Part shown: positions 35,429 to 47,225 of the stretch, in pieces
Position numbering within the stretch: position 1 is the stretch's first letter
Layout: every line of letters begins with the position of its first letter
Origin: Gonatopus flavifemur
Taxonomy: Eukaryota; Arthropoda; Insecta; Hymenoptera; Dryinidae
DNA: 64,000 nt
NCBI GenBank assembly: GCA_018340375.1
Contig: JAFFJZ010000003.1
Span: 28,086,001 to 28,150,000, forward strand
Reading direction: 5' to 3'
The notes under the pieces: model-generated
Databases searched by the model: none
What the model saw: the letters and a program-made list of their open reading frames with translations, nothing else
What the model was told of the DNA's origin: nothing
Position numbers and translations under genes: made by a program

Positions 35429-35656
35429 CCCTGGTTAAAAAAAACCATTGATTCTCGCCAAATCTCATTGAATCTTGTACAATGTTCTGACCAAATCTTA
35501 TTCAAGCATTTGTCAATGAGATTTAATCAGATGAGAGTATTTTTTCAATGTGATTTTGATTGAATCTTGCCAAATCTGATTGAATCTTGTACAATGTTCC
35601 GACCAAATCTCATTAGGTTTCATATCATCAGATTCTATGAATTTTTTTAACCAGGG
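35429..35656. repeat. MITE family F copy 1 (228 bp)
   Basis: Left CCCTGGTTAAAAAAAACCAT, right TTTTTTTAACCAGGG. The interior iterates ACCAAATCTCATTGAATCTT in both orientations, at least five times. Sister copy at 52235-52467. Confidence 0.8.
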
Positions 35657-36825
35657 TCGTGAAAATCCTCATTCACAACCTATTCATTTTTTATTTCAAA
35701 ACCCAATAAAGCGAAAGGACATCTTTTCATTGTTTTTCAGAATCATCTGAAAGATATCTTTTAGAACTCTTTCAGAATCAACTAAAAGAGATTCTTTAGA
35801 GCTCTTTGGGATATCTCAAAGATGTCTTTCGTGTCATTGGTTATTGCTCGGTTAATGAGTTCTGCGCACTCAAAATCTTGCCTCAAAAAAGTGCATACTT
35901 TGAGAGTTGAATATCATATGTGAAAAAGTGTTTGAAAATGGAAAAAATTATTTTTAATAGTCAGAGAAATGTTAGGCATTTCTCAGAATTCTGTCAGAAT
36001 TTTTTCAGAGTATAATCTCGTTTCTAAATACTTGTCTGAAAAAAACATGGGAAACTTTGAGAAAGGTCCGTACGGAATGTTCCAAAAATATTAGAGTTTT
36101 CATGAAAATTTCAGAGATTATTCATAGTTTTGCACACATTTTTCTGCGACAGTTTTTCATACGGAATCCATGACTGATATTTTTTCGCAGAATTTCGGAA
36201 GCGTATTGTATACTTTCTAAATATGGAAAGTGGAAATTCCGCTCGAACGGGAAGATAGGTTCCCTTTTGGCTGTCCGAAGAGTGAAATTTCACTCTGTTG
36301 GAGTGATGATTCATGCTTTAGGCAGCCAGAAGGAAAACTATTGAAAAAATTCTTAGATTTATTGACAAGTTTCTTATGAAATTTAATATTTCCATATTGA
36401 ATTTGATAAATTCCTTAAATTTAATATGCGTTATGGGATTTCAGAATTTCTCATCAAAATTAAAAAGAAAATTCTCAAAATTAAGCATTCTATTATTGAA
36501 ATTAATATCATATCATGAAATTCAATAGATTGTGTTATTCAAAGAGTTTCATAACATGTTCATGAAACTTGAGGCAGATTTTTTTTATGGTGAAACCTAT
36601 TTTTCCGTTAGAATGAGAATTTCATTCTTTCCAATTTAGAGTGGAATGAATCTAATGATGGGACTCGAATTCAATTTTTCCATTCGAGTGACTTGGTTTA
36701 TTTTGAGAAATAACTTAAGTCAAATTCGAGTTACATGAAAACTCGAATTGGTTTTTGGCCTTGAGTGACTCAGTTCATTTTGAACTTCACAACCCCAAGA
36801 GGATACGAATCTTCAAAAATATTCA

Positions 36826-36982
36826 CACGGAGAAAAAAATTAAGTTCAGGTAACTGAACACTCCCGCAGCGCAAGTTTTTCTGATAAAGCTGCTGGAAAG
36901 TCCCGCAGTTTTAGCATACCAGTGACAGGCTTAATTCTGCTGACTATGACACAGTACAACTTGATTGATTTTTCTCTCCGTG
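36826..36982. repeat. MITE family D (157 bp), nested
   Basis: Left CACGGAGAAAAAAATTAAGT and right TTGATTTTTCTCTCCGTG are inverted; right flank TA, left flank CA (probably a decayed TA). The interior repeats CCCGCAG and GCTGCTG words. Inserted in palindrome family E. Confidence 0.7.
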
Positions 36983-37004
36983 TAAGGAACATTCGCGAAC
37001 ATCC

Positions 37005-37222
37005 AAACTGAGAGCCCAATTTTTTAGATTGGAAGAAAATTCAGTTGGAAGGAAAAAGTTTTCATCAAACCGAAACGAAGAATTTTCAAATTGGAACAAA
37101 AATGTACTCCTACTTAAATTTGAAAAAAATTACTTCAATTCAATCATTGAAATTAATCTTGTTTTCCCATTGAAAACAAGATTTACCAGAATGAGGGCAA
37201 AGGAATTTTCTTCCAATCTAAA
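37005..37222. repeat. MITE family B copy 3, right end truncated
   Basis: AAACTGAGAGCCCAATTTTT at the left and ATGAGGGCAAAGGAATTTTC near the right match family B copies at 3823 and 8739. The terminal GGGTTCTCAGTG is missing on the right. Confidence 0.6.
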
Positions 37223-37735
37223 TCCAGTCAACGGTTCTAAAAGTTTGTGTTTTCTCAGGGCATCTAAGAATTTTTTTCGTCCACCAAATTACTCGGAATT
37301 GAAACCATAAAGAGATCTGAAAATTTCAATGACGATTTTCGCAACTACGTCTGTGAAGATTCAAAATTTTTAATTTTGAAACAATTTTCTTCTCAATCAT
37401 ATGGATCGGTCATATGAGGAATAACCTGCATTTTGAACTTTATATCAGAATTAGTTAATATATAGTGTTGAAAAATGTTGATGAATCGGATAATACATCA
37501 ACTACGTTATAGAAGGTGTTTCAGAAATCATTTAGGTTCTTGTAGGTCCTGGCGGCATATAAAATTACAAAGGAAACCAATATGTTCTCCGAAAGGTCTA
37601 GAAAATACTATAAATAATTTTCACGAGGCAATCAAACTTTCAGTCCTGTACACGATAGATCCGGAAAAACATTTAATATTTCCTCTTAAAAATTCCCTGA
37701 CTTTTCCCTGATTCGCTGGGCAGCCTGACTGTAGG

Positions 37736-40058
37736 TGCTCGGAATGTTTTAGAAACGTGCCTGTGGTTTCGCGACCTCTGGTTCCAATAATTACGTTTCC
37801 GAAACAGTTTTAAAACTTACATTGTCAAAAAATTTATACGGTTCATGAAAATTCCCCATTTCGTCGCTAACCTACGCCAATCTACAAATCATTCATATTC
37901 AAAGCTCAATACATGACTAATACATAAAAAAATAGTGAAACCAAATAGACAAAATTTCTATTTGGTTTCGTCCGGAATCACTAAACATGGAATATCCTGT
38001 CAAAAACTGAAAGAAAAAATTTTTTCAGGTTTCGATAGGATATTCCAATTTGTTGATTCTTGACAAAACCAGGTAGAAATTTTGTCAGTTTTTGAACGGA
38101 TTTCCCGGGACAAAGACCGTTCAAATAAGCTTGACAACTATTTTTTGTCTGGATCTACCTGGTATTTTCAGCAGGATGTTGGCATGTTAATCAACTGAAT
38201 CCAGCGGTCAAAGCCAATGGCTGATCGATAATTCAGCAGCCGAAACGTGTAGTTGAAATATCCTTGGTCGATTCCAAATAAGAAAAGCATCCGAATTGAA
38301 TTCAATCAAAAGTAAATTGTCCAAGACAAGTCTCGGCAGGTCTTGTGCCAGGCTTGGTCCATACACACATGGGTATTTTATATCACAAATATTTCATTGA
38401 TTCCTTTTCTTCTCTGCAGTTTCTTTTCTCCGAATATAAGTAGTTTCAAAAACAAATCATCTTTTCTAAATTGCACGTTGCAAGATCGTAATACACGTTT
38501 CACGCGTGGAAGACCATCAAATTATCAAGCGTGATAATGATTGAAGTTGATAGTAGATTTGTCTGCGATGGACAATTGATTGATTTATATGCGTAATTTC
38601 ATGAAGTGGAATAGACAATGCTTATTGTTTGAAACTGCTCATGTACTATCAGATGTAGGGGGAGAAGCTGTACTGTCGCCAATAATCGATGGATGCCCTG
38701 ATAGTATCGATAGTTCGATAATACAAGAATCAGTTCTGTTCGTTAGGGAGAAGCGTTGATTTTCTCTGACTTTGAATTCCAAAAATACATGGGAATTATA
38801 AAATCTCGACGATCTTGATGAATGATTCTGTAAATTCACTGATTTTTTATTCATTCATCAATCCGAGGATTTTTCAACTTCACTTATCTCAAGTTGAAAT
38901 TTTCTTTTGAAATTCAGTAGGTTTATGGGATCCATCAATGTGGGATATTACCACGACTTTCGATACGTCTCTTTGGACAATAAATTACGGTCTTTTGAAA
39001 ATATATCGAAGGAACAACAACATGCGTTGAGATAAGATGATTCCGACTAGAATCGATCATTCTTATCTCATAGAGATATTATCATTGGCTCATACGGTAA
39101 CTTGCTATGAATTTCCTCCAAGGGTTGGCATTTTTAGAGCATTTGGTTCACATTACCTTCGCGAAAATCATCAATCAAAGATGCACTTGCCTGATATCAT
39201 GATGAATGTTTTCCAAGTTATTTCTTTTATGCAGTTGAATCAGGAAAGAGTCTATCTTTTCTTGGATTATATCCCTCCTGAATAAGTTTTTGATCATTTG
39301 TTACAGTTTGAGATGATTACTTTTGTTTACAATGTATTCAAATTCATAAATCATATAAAATGTTTAGTAAGTGTTGGAATTTATGATTTTGAAAATCAAC
39401 CATTTCCGGTGTACATTGAATTGGAAAAAATGTAACATTTTCAATTAGGGATCCCTCCCAACTATTCAGTTGGGAGTTCAAGATTTGTTCAAGTGATCGG
39501 AGATAGTCTGTTTTTTTTAATGTAGGGGAGTGAGGGGCTAGTTGTAACAGTTTTTGGAAAAATGCTAATATTGTGAAATCATCATTGAATGTTTCGTAAG
39601 CGTGAACATTCACTCATCATATGCAAAAAGATATTCATCACAGTAAAAAGTAAAACTTAAAGTGATCCCAAATATCAGCTTAAAAATGCAGTCAAAAGTA
39701 GCACCTATTCCAACTGAATGTAAGCAATGAAAAAGACTGAATTTCAGTCAATTCCATCTCACTTTGGAAATCAAGATGGAATTTTATCTAACTTTCAGCA
39801 TTCTCAAAGAACTCGTTAATGTCCCAAACATTGAACTCCTCCAAAGCTCTTTATGAATTCATTAGTTCGAAAAGAGTTATTGAAGAATTCTATTCTTGTT
39901 TTTGAAAAAGAATTTTTCGTGTGGTTCCTCATTTATCATTTGTCTGCGAATCTGTTGACAGGAACTCACGAAAGTAGATCTGCACAATGGATCTATTGCA
40001 GATTTGCTGGTATTCTTATCTTCAGAAATATGATGTGGGATATAAAGTCTCTATATTC
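37736..40058. other. non-coding stretch, minor hairpins only
   Basis: No coding gene. A hairpin at about 37935-37973 (GAAACCAAATAGA and complement) is followed by iterated GACAAAAT/ATTTTGTC words to about 38170, probably another degraded self-similar element. A small perfect hairpin (TCCCAACT-loop-AGTTGGGA) is at about 39455-39474. Confidence 0.45.
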
Positions 40059-41080
40059 GGGAGGGTGTCATCAAGCGGGTCCCAAAATGAAGTGATTTTC
40101 TCAAATTTTGCTTCCTCGTTAGAGGGAAGCTTTGTGATCGTTTCCAGGGGCCGAAAATTTTGTTGTCTTCAAACTGAAAATCTCTTAGGTCAAAATACTG
40201 CTCCAAATTCGGGGAACATTTTTGGTTTCGTGTCTGTGTGTGTGTGTGTGGGTGTGTATGTGAACAGAATTGCGACCGCGCATATCTTCGGTTCCTATTA
40301 TCCGATCGTCATGAAATTTTCACCACGATTTGATGCAATGTGGATAGTGGCCCCATATAAGTTTCAACCTTATTCTTACAGAAGAACGGTAGGGGCGAAG
40401 AAAAATGTGGAAAAAATTGTAATTTTGCGACCGCCCATATCTTTACTCTCTATCATCCGATTGCAATGAAACTGATACCACGTTCCAGTTATGATCCCAT
40501 AGTGATCCCATATGAGTTTCATAGCAGTTGGTTGAGAAATGTAGAAAAATGGTCTTTAGCAATTTTTGGCGACCTGCATTTTTGGGCAATGTTTTGAAAA
40601 CATGCTTTCCCTGTGTCCGTATTATCCAAATGCTATGGAATTTAGAGCACATCCAATTCACAAGGTGTTATTTGTACGGTATAAATTTCAAGCGAATCGG
40701 AAGTGAGGGAAGAAGATGGTAAGCACTGAGCTTCGAAACCAAATTTGAGAATCTCATAAATGCCGCTATTATGCGGATATCTTTCGTTCCTATCATCCGA
40801 TCTTTATGGAATTTTTACCACAGTTTTATGCAGTGCCGATAGTAGTCTCATATAAGTTTCAACCTGATCTTTACAAGAAAACGGAGAACAGAAAAGAAAC
40901 ATGTTACAAAAAATTGTGATTTTCGGTTAAGAGCATGTTTTCGCTTCCTGTTATCCGATTGCAATGAAATTCATACCACGGTTTAGTTATGATCCCATAG
41001 TGGTCCCATATAAGTTTCATTACAATCGGTTGAGAAATGTGGAAAGAGAGTCTCTAACAATCTGCATTGTTTTCATAAGT
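40059..41080 (+). repeat. family U end followed by degenerate tandem modules (W)
   Basis: Begins GGGAGGGTGTCATCAAGCGG, the family U terminal repeat. From about 40270 on there are four or five degenerate modules. Each carries ATCCGATNNNNATGAAATTT, TACCACG and CCCATATAAGTTTCA, at about 40280-40380, 40440-40530, 40610-40690, 40785-40890 and 40940-41050. A reverse copy lies at 43930-44170 and a fragment at 50630-50720. A TG-rich microsatellite is at 40232-40262. Origin unknown. Confidence 0.6.
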
Positions 41081-41118
41081 TCAATCATAATTGATTGATT
41101 AGGACCGAGGAAGCCGTG

Positions 41119-41258
41119 CACTGAAAAAAAAGCATGGCTCTCACAACTCTACCATTTATGTGTTCTTGCTGTCAGGAGGTATACTGGCATCCTTGTACCT
41201 CCTGACAGCAAGAACACATAAATAGTGGAGCTGTGAGAGCCATACCTTTTTTTCAATG
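41119..41258. repeat. hairpin MITE, 140 bp, arms about 65 bp
   Basis: CACTGAAAAAAAAGCATGGC on the left and GCCATACCTTTTTTTCAATG on the right. The arms remain paired through ATTTATGTGTTCTTGCTGTC and GGAGGTA to a short loop. A nearly perfect hairpin, so probably recent. Confidence 0.8.
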
Positions 41259-41561
41259 TGTGCCAATTGACAGAGTTTTCTTTTTATAGGGGACCGTCCA
41301 TGAATTACGTAACGCTATTTACTATTTCCTTCTCTATCTCACTTATCATGTGTGAAGTTGGTGTGACAAGGAACGAAAGAATAAAAAGCGTTACCTAATT
41401 TATGAACGGTCTCTAGATAGAAGTACATCAAGAACGTGAGATTTTTGATACTCATTGAATGAGTCTTGAAGTATGAAAATTTTTCTTGCATCCAAAAATT
41501 CGTATACCGGAAATGTTCATAACCTCCAAAGTTATCCTTTAAATACTGCTCTGGTTGCACC

Positions 41562-41698
41562 CCACACAGCACATCCACCGATGTCCACGTCGGATCTCCG
41601 TGGAGGCGAGGTGGAAGGAAGGGAGACGTGGATACAAGGTCGAAAGAACGGAGAAGCGACGTGGAGACGACGGAGAAATGTCCGCGTGCTGTACGGGA
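41562..41698. repeat. MITE family V copy (137 bp)
   Basis: Starts CCCCACACAGCACATCCACC and ends GCGTGCTGTACGGG; opposite-orientation relative at 31709-31810. The interior iterates CGTGGAGRCGA words. GC content is well above its surroundings. Confidence 0.7.
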
Positions 41699-41905
41699 CT
41701 GTACCATATGTTTAAGTATTTATTAGGTTGAATCGTTGATACTTATTGACTGTATTCATATTGTGTACATAATGGATGATAAGATGTTCGGCTTCATTCA
41801 AATCTTTCTGTTCGAAATATATAAATGAATGAATAAATAAATATTATATATAGTTTTTGAATTTTCGTATTCTCGAATTCTTGCAGCACTCTATTTTGCT
41901 GATAT

Positions 41906-41993
41906 CCCTGCTCAAAGAATCTCTTTGAACCGATCGATTCTCATTGATTCCGATGCAGAATCAATCGGTTCAATGAGATTTTTCAAGTAGGGG
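41906..41993. repeat. foldback element family P copy 2 (88 bp)
   Basis: CCCTGCTCAAAGAATCTCTT at the left and GAGATTTTTCAAGTAGGG at the right, with GAACCGATCGATTC / AATCGGTTC inside. A short form of 17787-17927. Confidence 0.75.
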
Positions 41994-42167
41994 TTTCAGA
42001 AATTCATTTGGTAATTCCGAAAGAATGGGATGAGATCTAGTTTTTGAAAATTTTGCTATTTGGGTTGAGCTAATGTTGATTAACGACACAGTGAAAAATT
42101 TGGTGTATTTTCAACACACGTGTATGTCCCAGGAGGTCCACTCGCAATTTATGTTGAATATTAACAT

Positions 42168-42357
42168 AAAAACTCTGCTAATAAAAGCACGTGGCTTCCT
42201 CGGCCATCCCAGACAGAACAATGTGTCTCTGAAATATTTTGAGAGAGTTCATAAAACCTCCTCTTAGTTTTTCAAACATCCCATAAACGTCTTAGCGGCA
42301 TATTTTTTTTGTCTTGGATGGCCGAGGCAGCCATGTGCACTTATTAGCAGAGTTTTT
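42168..42357. repeat. foldback element, about 48-bp arms
   Basis: The left arm 42168-42217 includes AACTCTGCTAATAAAAGCAC and TCGGCCATCC. The right arm 42310-42357 includes GGATGGCCGAGGCAGCC and TTATTAGCAGAGTTTT. About 90% complementary. Confidence 0.75.
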
Positions 42358-42575
42358 TCTTTGAGTTCTCAGTAGTCGTTTAGTGTGAGGAATTTGGATT
42401 CTGAATACAGGAACATGAAATTATTCGGAAAAAAGCCTGCGAAAGAAGAGAAAAACATCGCCATATCCGCTTTTTGATCCAAATACCCGAATAGTCTGAA
42501 ATGTGTATAATACGCACATTCCTTAGATCGTTACATCGAGGCAGAATCACATGATATTCAGATCATCAGAATGTA

Positions 42576-43856
42576 TTGGGAATACAGATTAATTCGGTCC
42601 GTTTTTTTATAGTTAAAGATGCGTTTATTTCACAAGAACGTGAATTATCAAATTCATCAAAGTATTGTCCATCGCTGGCTATCACTTTTTCCCATCTTTC
42701 GGGTAATTTTCGAATCCCGTTACGGAAAAACGTCTCATCTTTCGAGGCGATCCAAGTTAGGAGCCAATTTTCGATTTCTTCGAAGGAAGTGAACCGGTGG
42801 CCTGCCAAATCGTGCTGCATCTGTCGGAATAATTAGTAATCAGAAGGAGCAATGTCCGGCGAGTACGGCGGTAGAATATCCCACTTCAACGTTTCCAGAT
42901 ACTTTTTCACTACTTTTGCGACACGAGGCCGAGCGTTATCGTGTAAAAGAATAACTTTGTCATGTCTTTCCTTGTAATCCAGACGTTTTTCTCGTAATGC
43001 ACGCCTCAAACGAATCAATTGTAGCCTATACCGATCACCCGTAATAGAATCACCAGGTTTTAGCAACTCATAGTATATAACACCCTTTTGGTCTCACCAG
43101 ATACACAGCATGATCTTTGAACCATGAATATTCCTCTTTGGTGTCGATGGCAACGATCGACCGAGCATAGCATAGTATTTTCTTTTCTTGGGGTTATCGT
43201 AGAATATCTATTTCTCATCTCTTGGCACAATCCGATGTAAGAACCCCTTTCTTCGTTGTCTTTGAATCAGCTGCTCGCAAATGAAAAATCGCCGTTCAAT
43301 GTCTCTAGGCTTCAAGTCATGAGGCACCCAATTGCCTTGCTTTTGAATCATGCCCATGGATTGTAATGGTACGGAAACTGCTTGTTGCGTAACTCCTAAT
43401 GATTCTGCACGCTCCTGTTGCGTTTGACTCGGATCTTTGTCGAGTAAAGCCTCCGATTCCTCGTTTTCGAATTTTCGTGGTTGTCCTGAGCGAGGCTTGT
43501 CTTCGACACTGAAATCGCCATTCTTAAAACGTCGAAACCATTCTCTACATGATTTATCAGTTGGAGCATTGTCACCATAAACTTCCACAAGCATTTGATG
43601 GGCTTCAGCTGCACTTTTTTTCTAATTAAAACAGAAAATTAGCACTTCCCGCAAATGCTGCTTAGTTAAAACGAAATTTGACGTACTTCACTGAGTAAAA
43701 ATCGAGATTCTAGAAGGAACTCGTCGTGATATCAACTGAATATTATTCACAGGTGTCTAAGCTCTCTGAAACAATTGAAATCGGTTGTGACTATGAAACA
43801 TTCATGAGAGCAAGAGTCATCCTTTCAAACCGGACCGAACTAATTTGTACTCCCAA
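42576..43856 (-). mobile_element. mariner element, complete ends, 1281 bp
   Basis: Terminal inverted repeats TTGGGAATACAGATTAATTC (42576 on) and the complement of TTGGGAGTACAAATTAGTTC (ending 43856), each flanked by TA. Length is normal for mariner. The transposase is broken (separate entry). The 59-kb copy shares the 3' terminal sequence. Confidence 0.9.
42650..43680 (-). pseudogene. mariner transposase pseudogene (43-kb copy)
   Basis: Minus-strand transposase. An N-terminal part (LREVLIFCFN, then an in-frame TAG, then KKSAAEAHQML) runs into the helix-turn-helix region (CREWFRRFKNGDFSVED), and this frame ends at TAG 43208-43210 in place of the Trp of the usual GDEKW motif. The catalytic half continues past it: LLHDNARPRVA (second Asp), SPDIAPSDY (third Asp), then a TAG where a Trp would be, then FRQMQHDLAGHRFTSFEEIENW and WEKVIASDGQYFD. 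One or two residues before PPYSPD appear missing. At least three stops make it inactive. It is closely related to the 59-kb copy. Confidence 0.88.
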
Positions 43857-43929
43857 TAACAAAAAATATGTCCTTATAATATCGAAGACAAACCGGGAAC
43901 GTAGATATGAACATTCACAAAATCACAAT

Positions 43930-44170
43930 TTTATATAAGATGTTTCCTCCCCTTCTTCCGTTCTTCTGTCAAAATCAGGTTGAAACTTATACAGGACCAC
44001 TATCGACACGGCACATAACTGCGGTAAAAATTTCATAATGATCGGATCATAGGAACAAAAGATATCCGCATGATAGCAGCATTTATGAGATTCTCAAATT
44101 TTGTTTCGAGGTTTAGTGCTTACCCTTTTCTTTCCTCAATTCCGACATACAGACCGACATCGGACACGCA
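43930..44170 (-). repeat. reverse copy of a W module
   Basis: TCAGGTTGAAACTTATACAG, GCGGTAAAAATTTCATAATG and GGATCATAGGAACAAAAGAT are reverse complements of the modules at 40270-41050, especially the one at 40785-40890. It lies next to the mariner. Confidence 0.65.
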
Positions 44171-44208
44171 ACAAAATATGCTTTCAGAATTCTGGGGAGT
44201 TGTTTGGT

Positions 44209-44347
44209 GTAAGAAATTTTGATTTCTAATAGCACGGAATTCTTGGACCTCACGCATGATCGCTAAGAGACCTCTGTCGATGGTGCAAGATGTAAGAAAT
44301 TTTGATTTCTAATACCAAGAAACCCTTGGACCTTCCGCACGATCACT
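44209..44347 (+). repeat. imperfect tandem duplication, about 83-bp period
   Basis: GTAAGAAATTTTGATTTCTA occurs at about 44209 and again at about 44292. Each is followed by a CTTGGACCT and a CGCANGATC variant. No gene; it directly abuts MITE A copy 2. Confidence 0.7.
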
Positions 44348-44348
44348 A

Positions 44349-44614
44349 CACTGAGAAAACAGATATCTTGAAAAATACCATAATTTATGGATTTTCAGCG
44401 CTGGTCTGACCCGAGTCGGAATATTCACTTGCATGAATCTCCAAAAGTACCATAATTTCTTGGACTTTTTGAAATAAGTATGGTACCTTCCGTATAAAAG
44501 TCCAAGACATTATGGTACTTTTAGAGGCTTTTTCAGGTAAATATTTAAACTCGGTCAGACCAGCGCAGAAAATCCATAAATTATGGTACTTTTTAAGATA
44601 CCTTTTTCTCCGTG
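44349..44614. repeat. MITE family A copy 2 (266 bp, TA target)
   Basis: TA-flanked, CACTGAGAAAACAGATATCT to CCTTTTTCTCCGTG. Same inverted-arm plan as 8117-8383 and 51019-51285. Confidence 0.85.
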
Positions 44615-44752
44615 TAAGCTTCCTCTATCGAGGAAGCAAAAATGTTAAATTCACACTGAAAATCTGTGAATTTCAGAATTTGATATGTTGTTTTCAACAC
44701 AACCTCTGAGTGGACCTTGCGTGACACCAAATTTTTTGCTGTGAACAGATGT

Positions 44753-44850
44753 CCCCAAGAGAACACAAACCTTCAGGAGCGTTCATTAAACGTTCGCGAA
44801 CGTCCAAGAACATTCAATGAACGTTCCTGAAGGTTTGTGTTCTCTTGGGG
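44753..44850. repeat. near-perfect palindrome family E (98 bp)
   Basis: CCCCAAGAGAACACAAACCT to AGGTTTGTGTTCTCTTGGGG, with arms paired almost to the centre (GAACGTTC-type words inside). An interrupted relative is at 36793-37260. Confidence 0.85.
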
Positions 44851-45880
44851 GTATGTTCGTACCTGTGTTGGTAACACAAAGATGATTTGTGGTAGAACAA
44901 GTTGAGGCCCGTGTTGATTCAGGCTTGATCCAACATTGGTTTTATAGAAAAAGTTTCGTATCGGTAAACGGTGCATCATCGTTATCTCAGTCGTTAGAGT
45001 TGAGGCTCGTTGTTGTTGGCACAATAATATCATTGCATATCCTAATCAGGCTTCTCCTCAAAGTTCAGCCAATGTTCCTGGATCAGTCTTGTGTGATGGG
45101 TAGTTGGAATTAGAAGATGATCGTTGAAATTATTCATTCAGTTAGAAGATGCAAACGGTCTATCGAGGAAACCACATTTGATCAGACTCGCCTTCAAAGA
45201 TGCATCAATTTTACTGAACGATGCACTAATGAGTAGATAAAATAGCGCAAAAGAAACAGACATGCAGAGATATCATCAATCACGTAGAATAATTTATTTG
45301 TCAATAAGATTTGTTTAATGAACACCTCCCATCGCGAATCAATTATTGAGATTTATTGCGGAATGTAGGATATAAAGTGCGGTTTTTACAACCGCGTCAT
45401 ATAAAGATCTTATATAAATATTCTCCACGATGGAAAATAAATTGCCGCGTTATAAGCGTATAGTATTTGATTGCGTGCTTGAATAAGAAGGCAGTATAGC
45501 TCCGAAGCCCTCTTTCACTATTTCATATATGATACGCCCCACACAGACCTCCTTCAAACCTCTCCCCTTTCTTTCGCTCTCTCTTTCATCCCCATACAGA
45601 GTTGCCACTATAGCGAAGCGAAAAGATAATAAAGTTCAGAGGAGGAAGAAGGAAAGGCAATCTATAAGAGAGCGAGAGACGAAGAGCGGGAGGGTAGTGT
45701 TTGATATTTGACGAGATTGCGAGTCGTAGAGACCGCCGCCTGGCTATGGCCCAGTCGCCATCCATCCAGTTTTATCGGTTTTACAATAAAAAGTATAATA
45801 ACGCCGAATGTTTTCCGATTCACCGTGTATATGATGTAGTGATGTAGATCGAGCTCTGAACCTGGAGCTCTCTCCCTTCC

Positions 45881-45896
45881 TCTCTCTCTCTCTCTT
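45881..45896. repeat. (CT)n microsatellite
   Basis: Eight CT dinucleotides in a wider pyrimidine-rich tract. Confidence 0.85.
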
Positions 45897-46050
45897 TCAC
45901 CCTCGCCCTCACCCCTCCGTTCCTCTCCTGCTTTTTCTGATACACACATATATCTGCACATAGATATATCTGTTACATACACTTTGCATATGCATGTCCA
46001 CATTGACGCATGCGCTTGTATACATGTACAAGAAGTATAAATGCATAACC

Positions 46051-46074
46051 AATATATATATATATATATATATA
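46051..46074. repeat. (AT)12 microsatellite
   Basis: Uninterrupted AT dinucleotides. Confidence 0.9.
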
Positions 46075-46934
46075 CACATACATATCTATGAAGGTACTTT
46101 CGAGGTATGGTGTACGCAATACCACCAACGAGTGGCAGTAAATCTCAACGGTGGCGCCCTGTCCGAGAAATAAAAATGTCGCGTACCGCACATTGCACAC
46201 TTACACACCGACATCCCGCGTCAAGATATCATCTATCTGCCGCAGAATCACGACGTGATCGTTACTGGATTATTCAACTGGGTTGGAATAGTCGTACCTA
46301 TGAATATAGGTATTCAAATATCTTTGGATCGATTGGGAAAATTGCTATTCTTCTTCCCTTACCCCTTTTCGAACATCGATCAAACGAATGCTATTCTTTT
46401 AATACCGCTTTCTCATATCGTTTATTTACGGTAAAGTCATGACTGAATCACGACTATATATTCCAACTTCGTTGTACAGTTTATTGCTATGAATACTTAG
46501 TGGAACGAAAAATTGGTGTATAGGATTTCCATAAACCAGTGTATCGGATTTTTTATTTCCCATATGTTTGTTGACGTACATATAATTCGTTTTTTGCCAT
46601 CGTACGATGGGGAGTGTCACATGTTATGACAAACGAAAGCTATAAAGTGCCCCGAAAAATGAGTTTTCTTTGATTTTCCAAACGCAGGGAAACGCAATAT
46701 CCATACGAATAATCGATTGTTGCTGGATTTGACGCGGCGAATGCTGTTGAATTGATTGAAGAATTGTCGGATTTGAGGGACTGAAAAGATGAAAATGAGA
46801 AATGTTTGAGTTTGAAATATTATTCTCAGAGTTCACAACGATATGAGATTCGAACAAGGCGGGAACGTATTTTGTTACATTCGAATGCGAGTAATTCAGT
46901 GTCTTAAAAATCTTTATATTGCAATTTTGAACGG

Positions 46935-47225
46935 GAAAATACGAGGGCCTGATGAGGGATGCCCGATTTCCTATCAGGTCCTCATTAGGTTTCTTCATGG
47001 TTTTCCCTTTTTTGTGCGATTTTTTGGAAATCTTGTCCGAACTCTATTGTACTCTTGCGTTAAAACCCTATCTGAATCCTATTAGGGAAATCAGGTCAGG
47101 CATTTGTAAGGGCTTTATAAGATTTCCCTCATTTACGGTTTCTGGATTCTAACCTGATCAGGACCTTATCGAAAATAGTGAATGCCTGATCAAATTTCTA
47201 CTAGGGTTTGCATGCAATACCTGAA
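46935..47225. repeat. self-similar element built on CCTGATCAGG
   Basis: About ten variants of CCTGATMAGG, CCTRATYAGG and AAATYCTAYTAGGG in both orientations between ACGGGAAAATACGAGGGCC and CTACTAGGGTTTGCATG. No reading frame of interest. Exact ends unclear. Confidence 0.6.

Larger units (their letters stand above)
36793..37260. repeat. palindrome family E copy, split by two MITEs
   Basis: The pieces CCCCAAGAGGATACGAATCT (36793 on), GAACATTCGCGAACATCC (36987-37004) and AAGTTTGTGTTTTCTCAGGG (37241-37260) line up in order with the uninterrupted 98-bp palindrome at 44753-44850. The gaps are filled by MITEs at 36826-36982 and 37005-37222. Confidence 0.7.
34538..37735. mobile_element. 3.2-kb TIR element, non-coding, invaded by several MITEs
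   Basis: ACTGTCAGGGTGCCCAGCGA at 34541-34560 is matched in reverse complement at 37713-37732 (18 of 20 bases). Both end regions carry iterated TTCCCTGA words. The interior contains family F (35429-35656), a GATATCTTTTAGA fragment (35715-35840), palindrome family E (36793-37260) with two insertions, and other AT-rich DNA. No transposase frame is left. Confidence 0.55.
44851..46930. other. non-coding; CT/GA-rich element-poor island
   Basis: No coding gene. From about 45300 to 46450 there are no MITEs. There is a CT tract at 45881-45896, other CT/GA-rich patches at 45560-45690 and 45870-45930, and an (AT)12 run at 46051-46074. GAGA-type motifs suggest possible regulatory DNA, but this is inference from composition. 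Confidence 0.4.

Noticed and set aside
41339..41715. Open frames of 122 and 80 residues on opposite strands
   Set aside because: They coincide with the GC-rich family V MITE and its flank.
46107..46442. 111-residue plus-strand frame
   Set aside because: No motif, low-complexity surroundings and no splice context.
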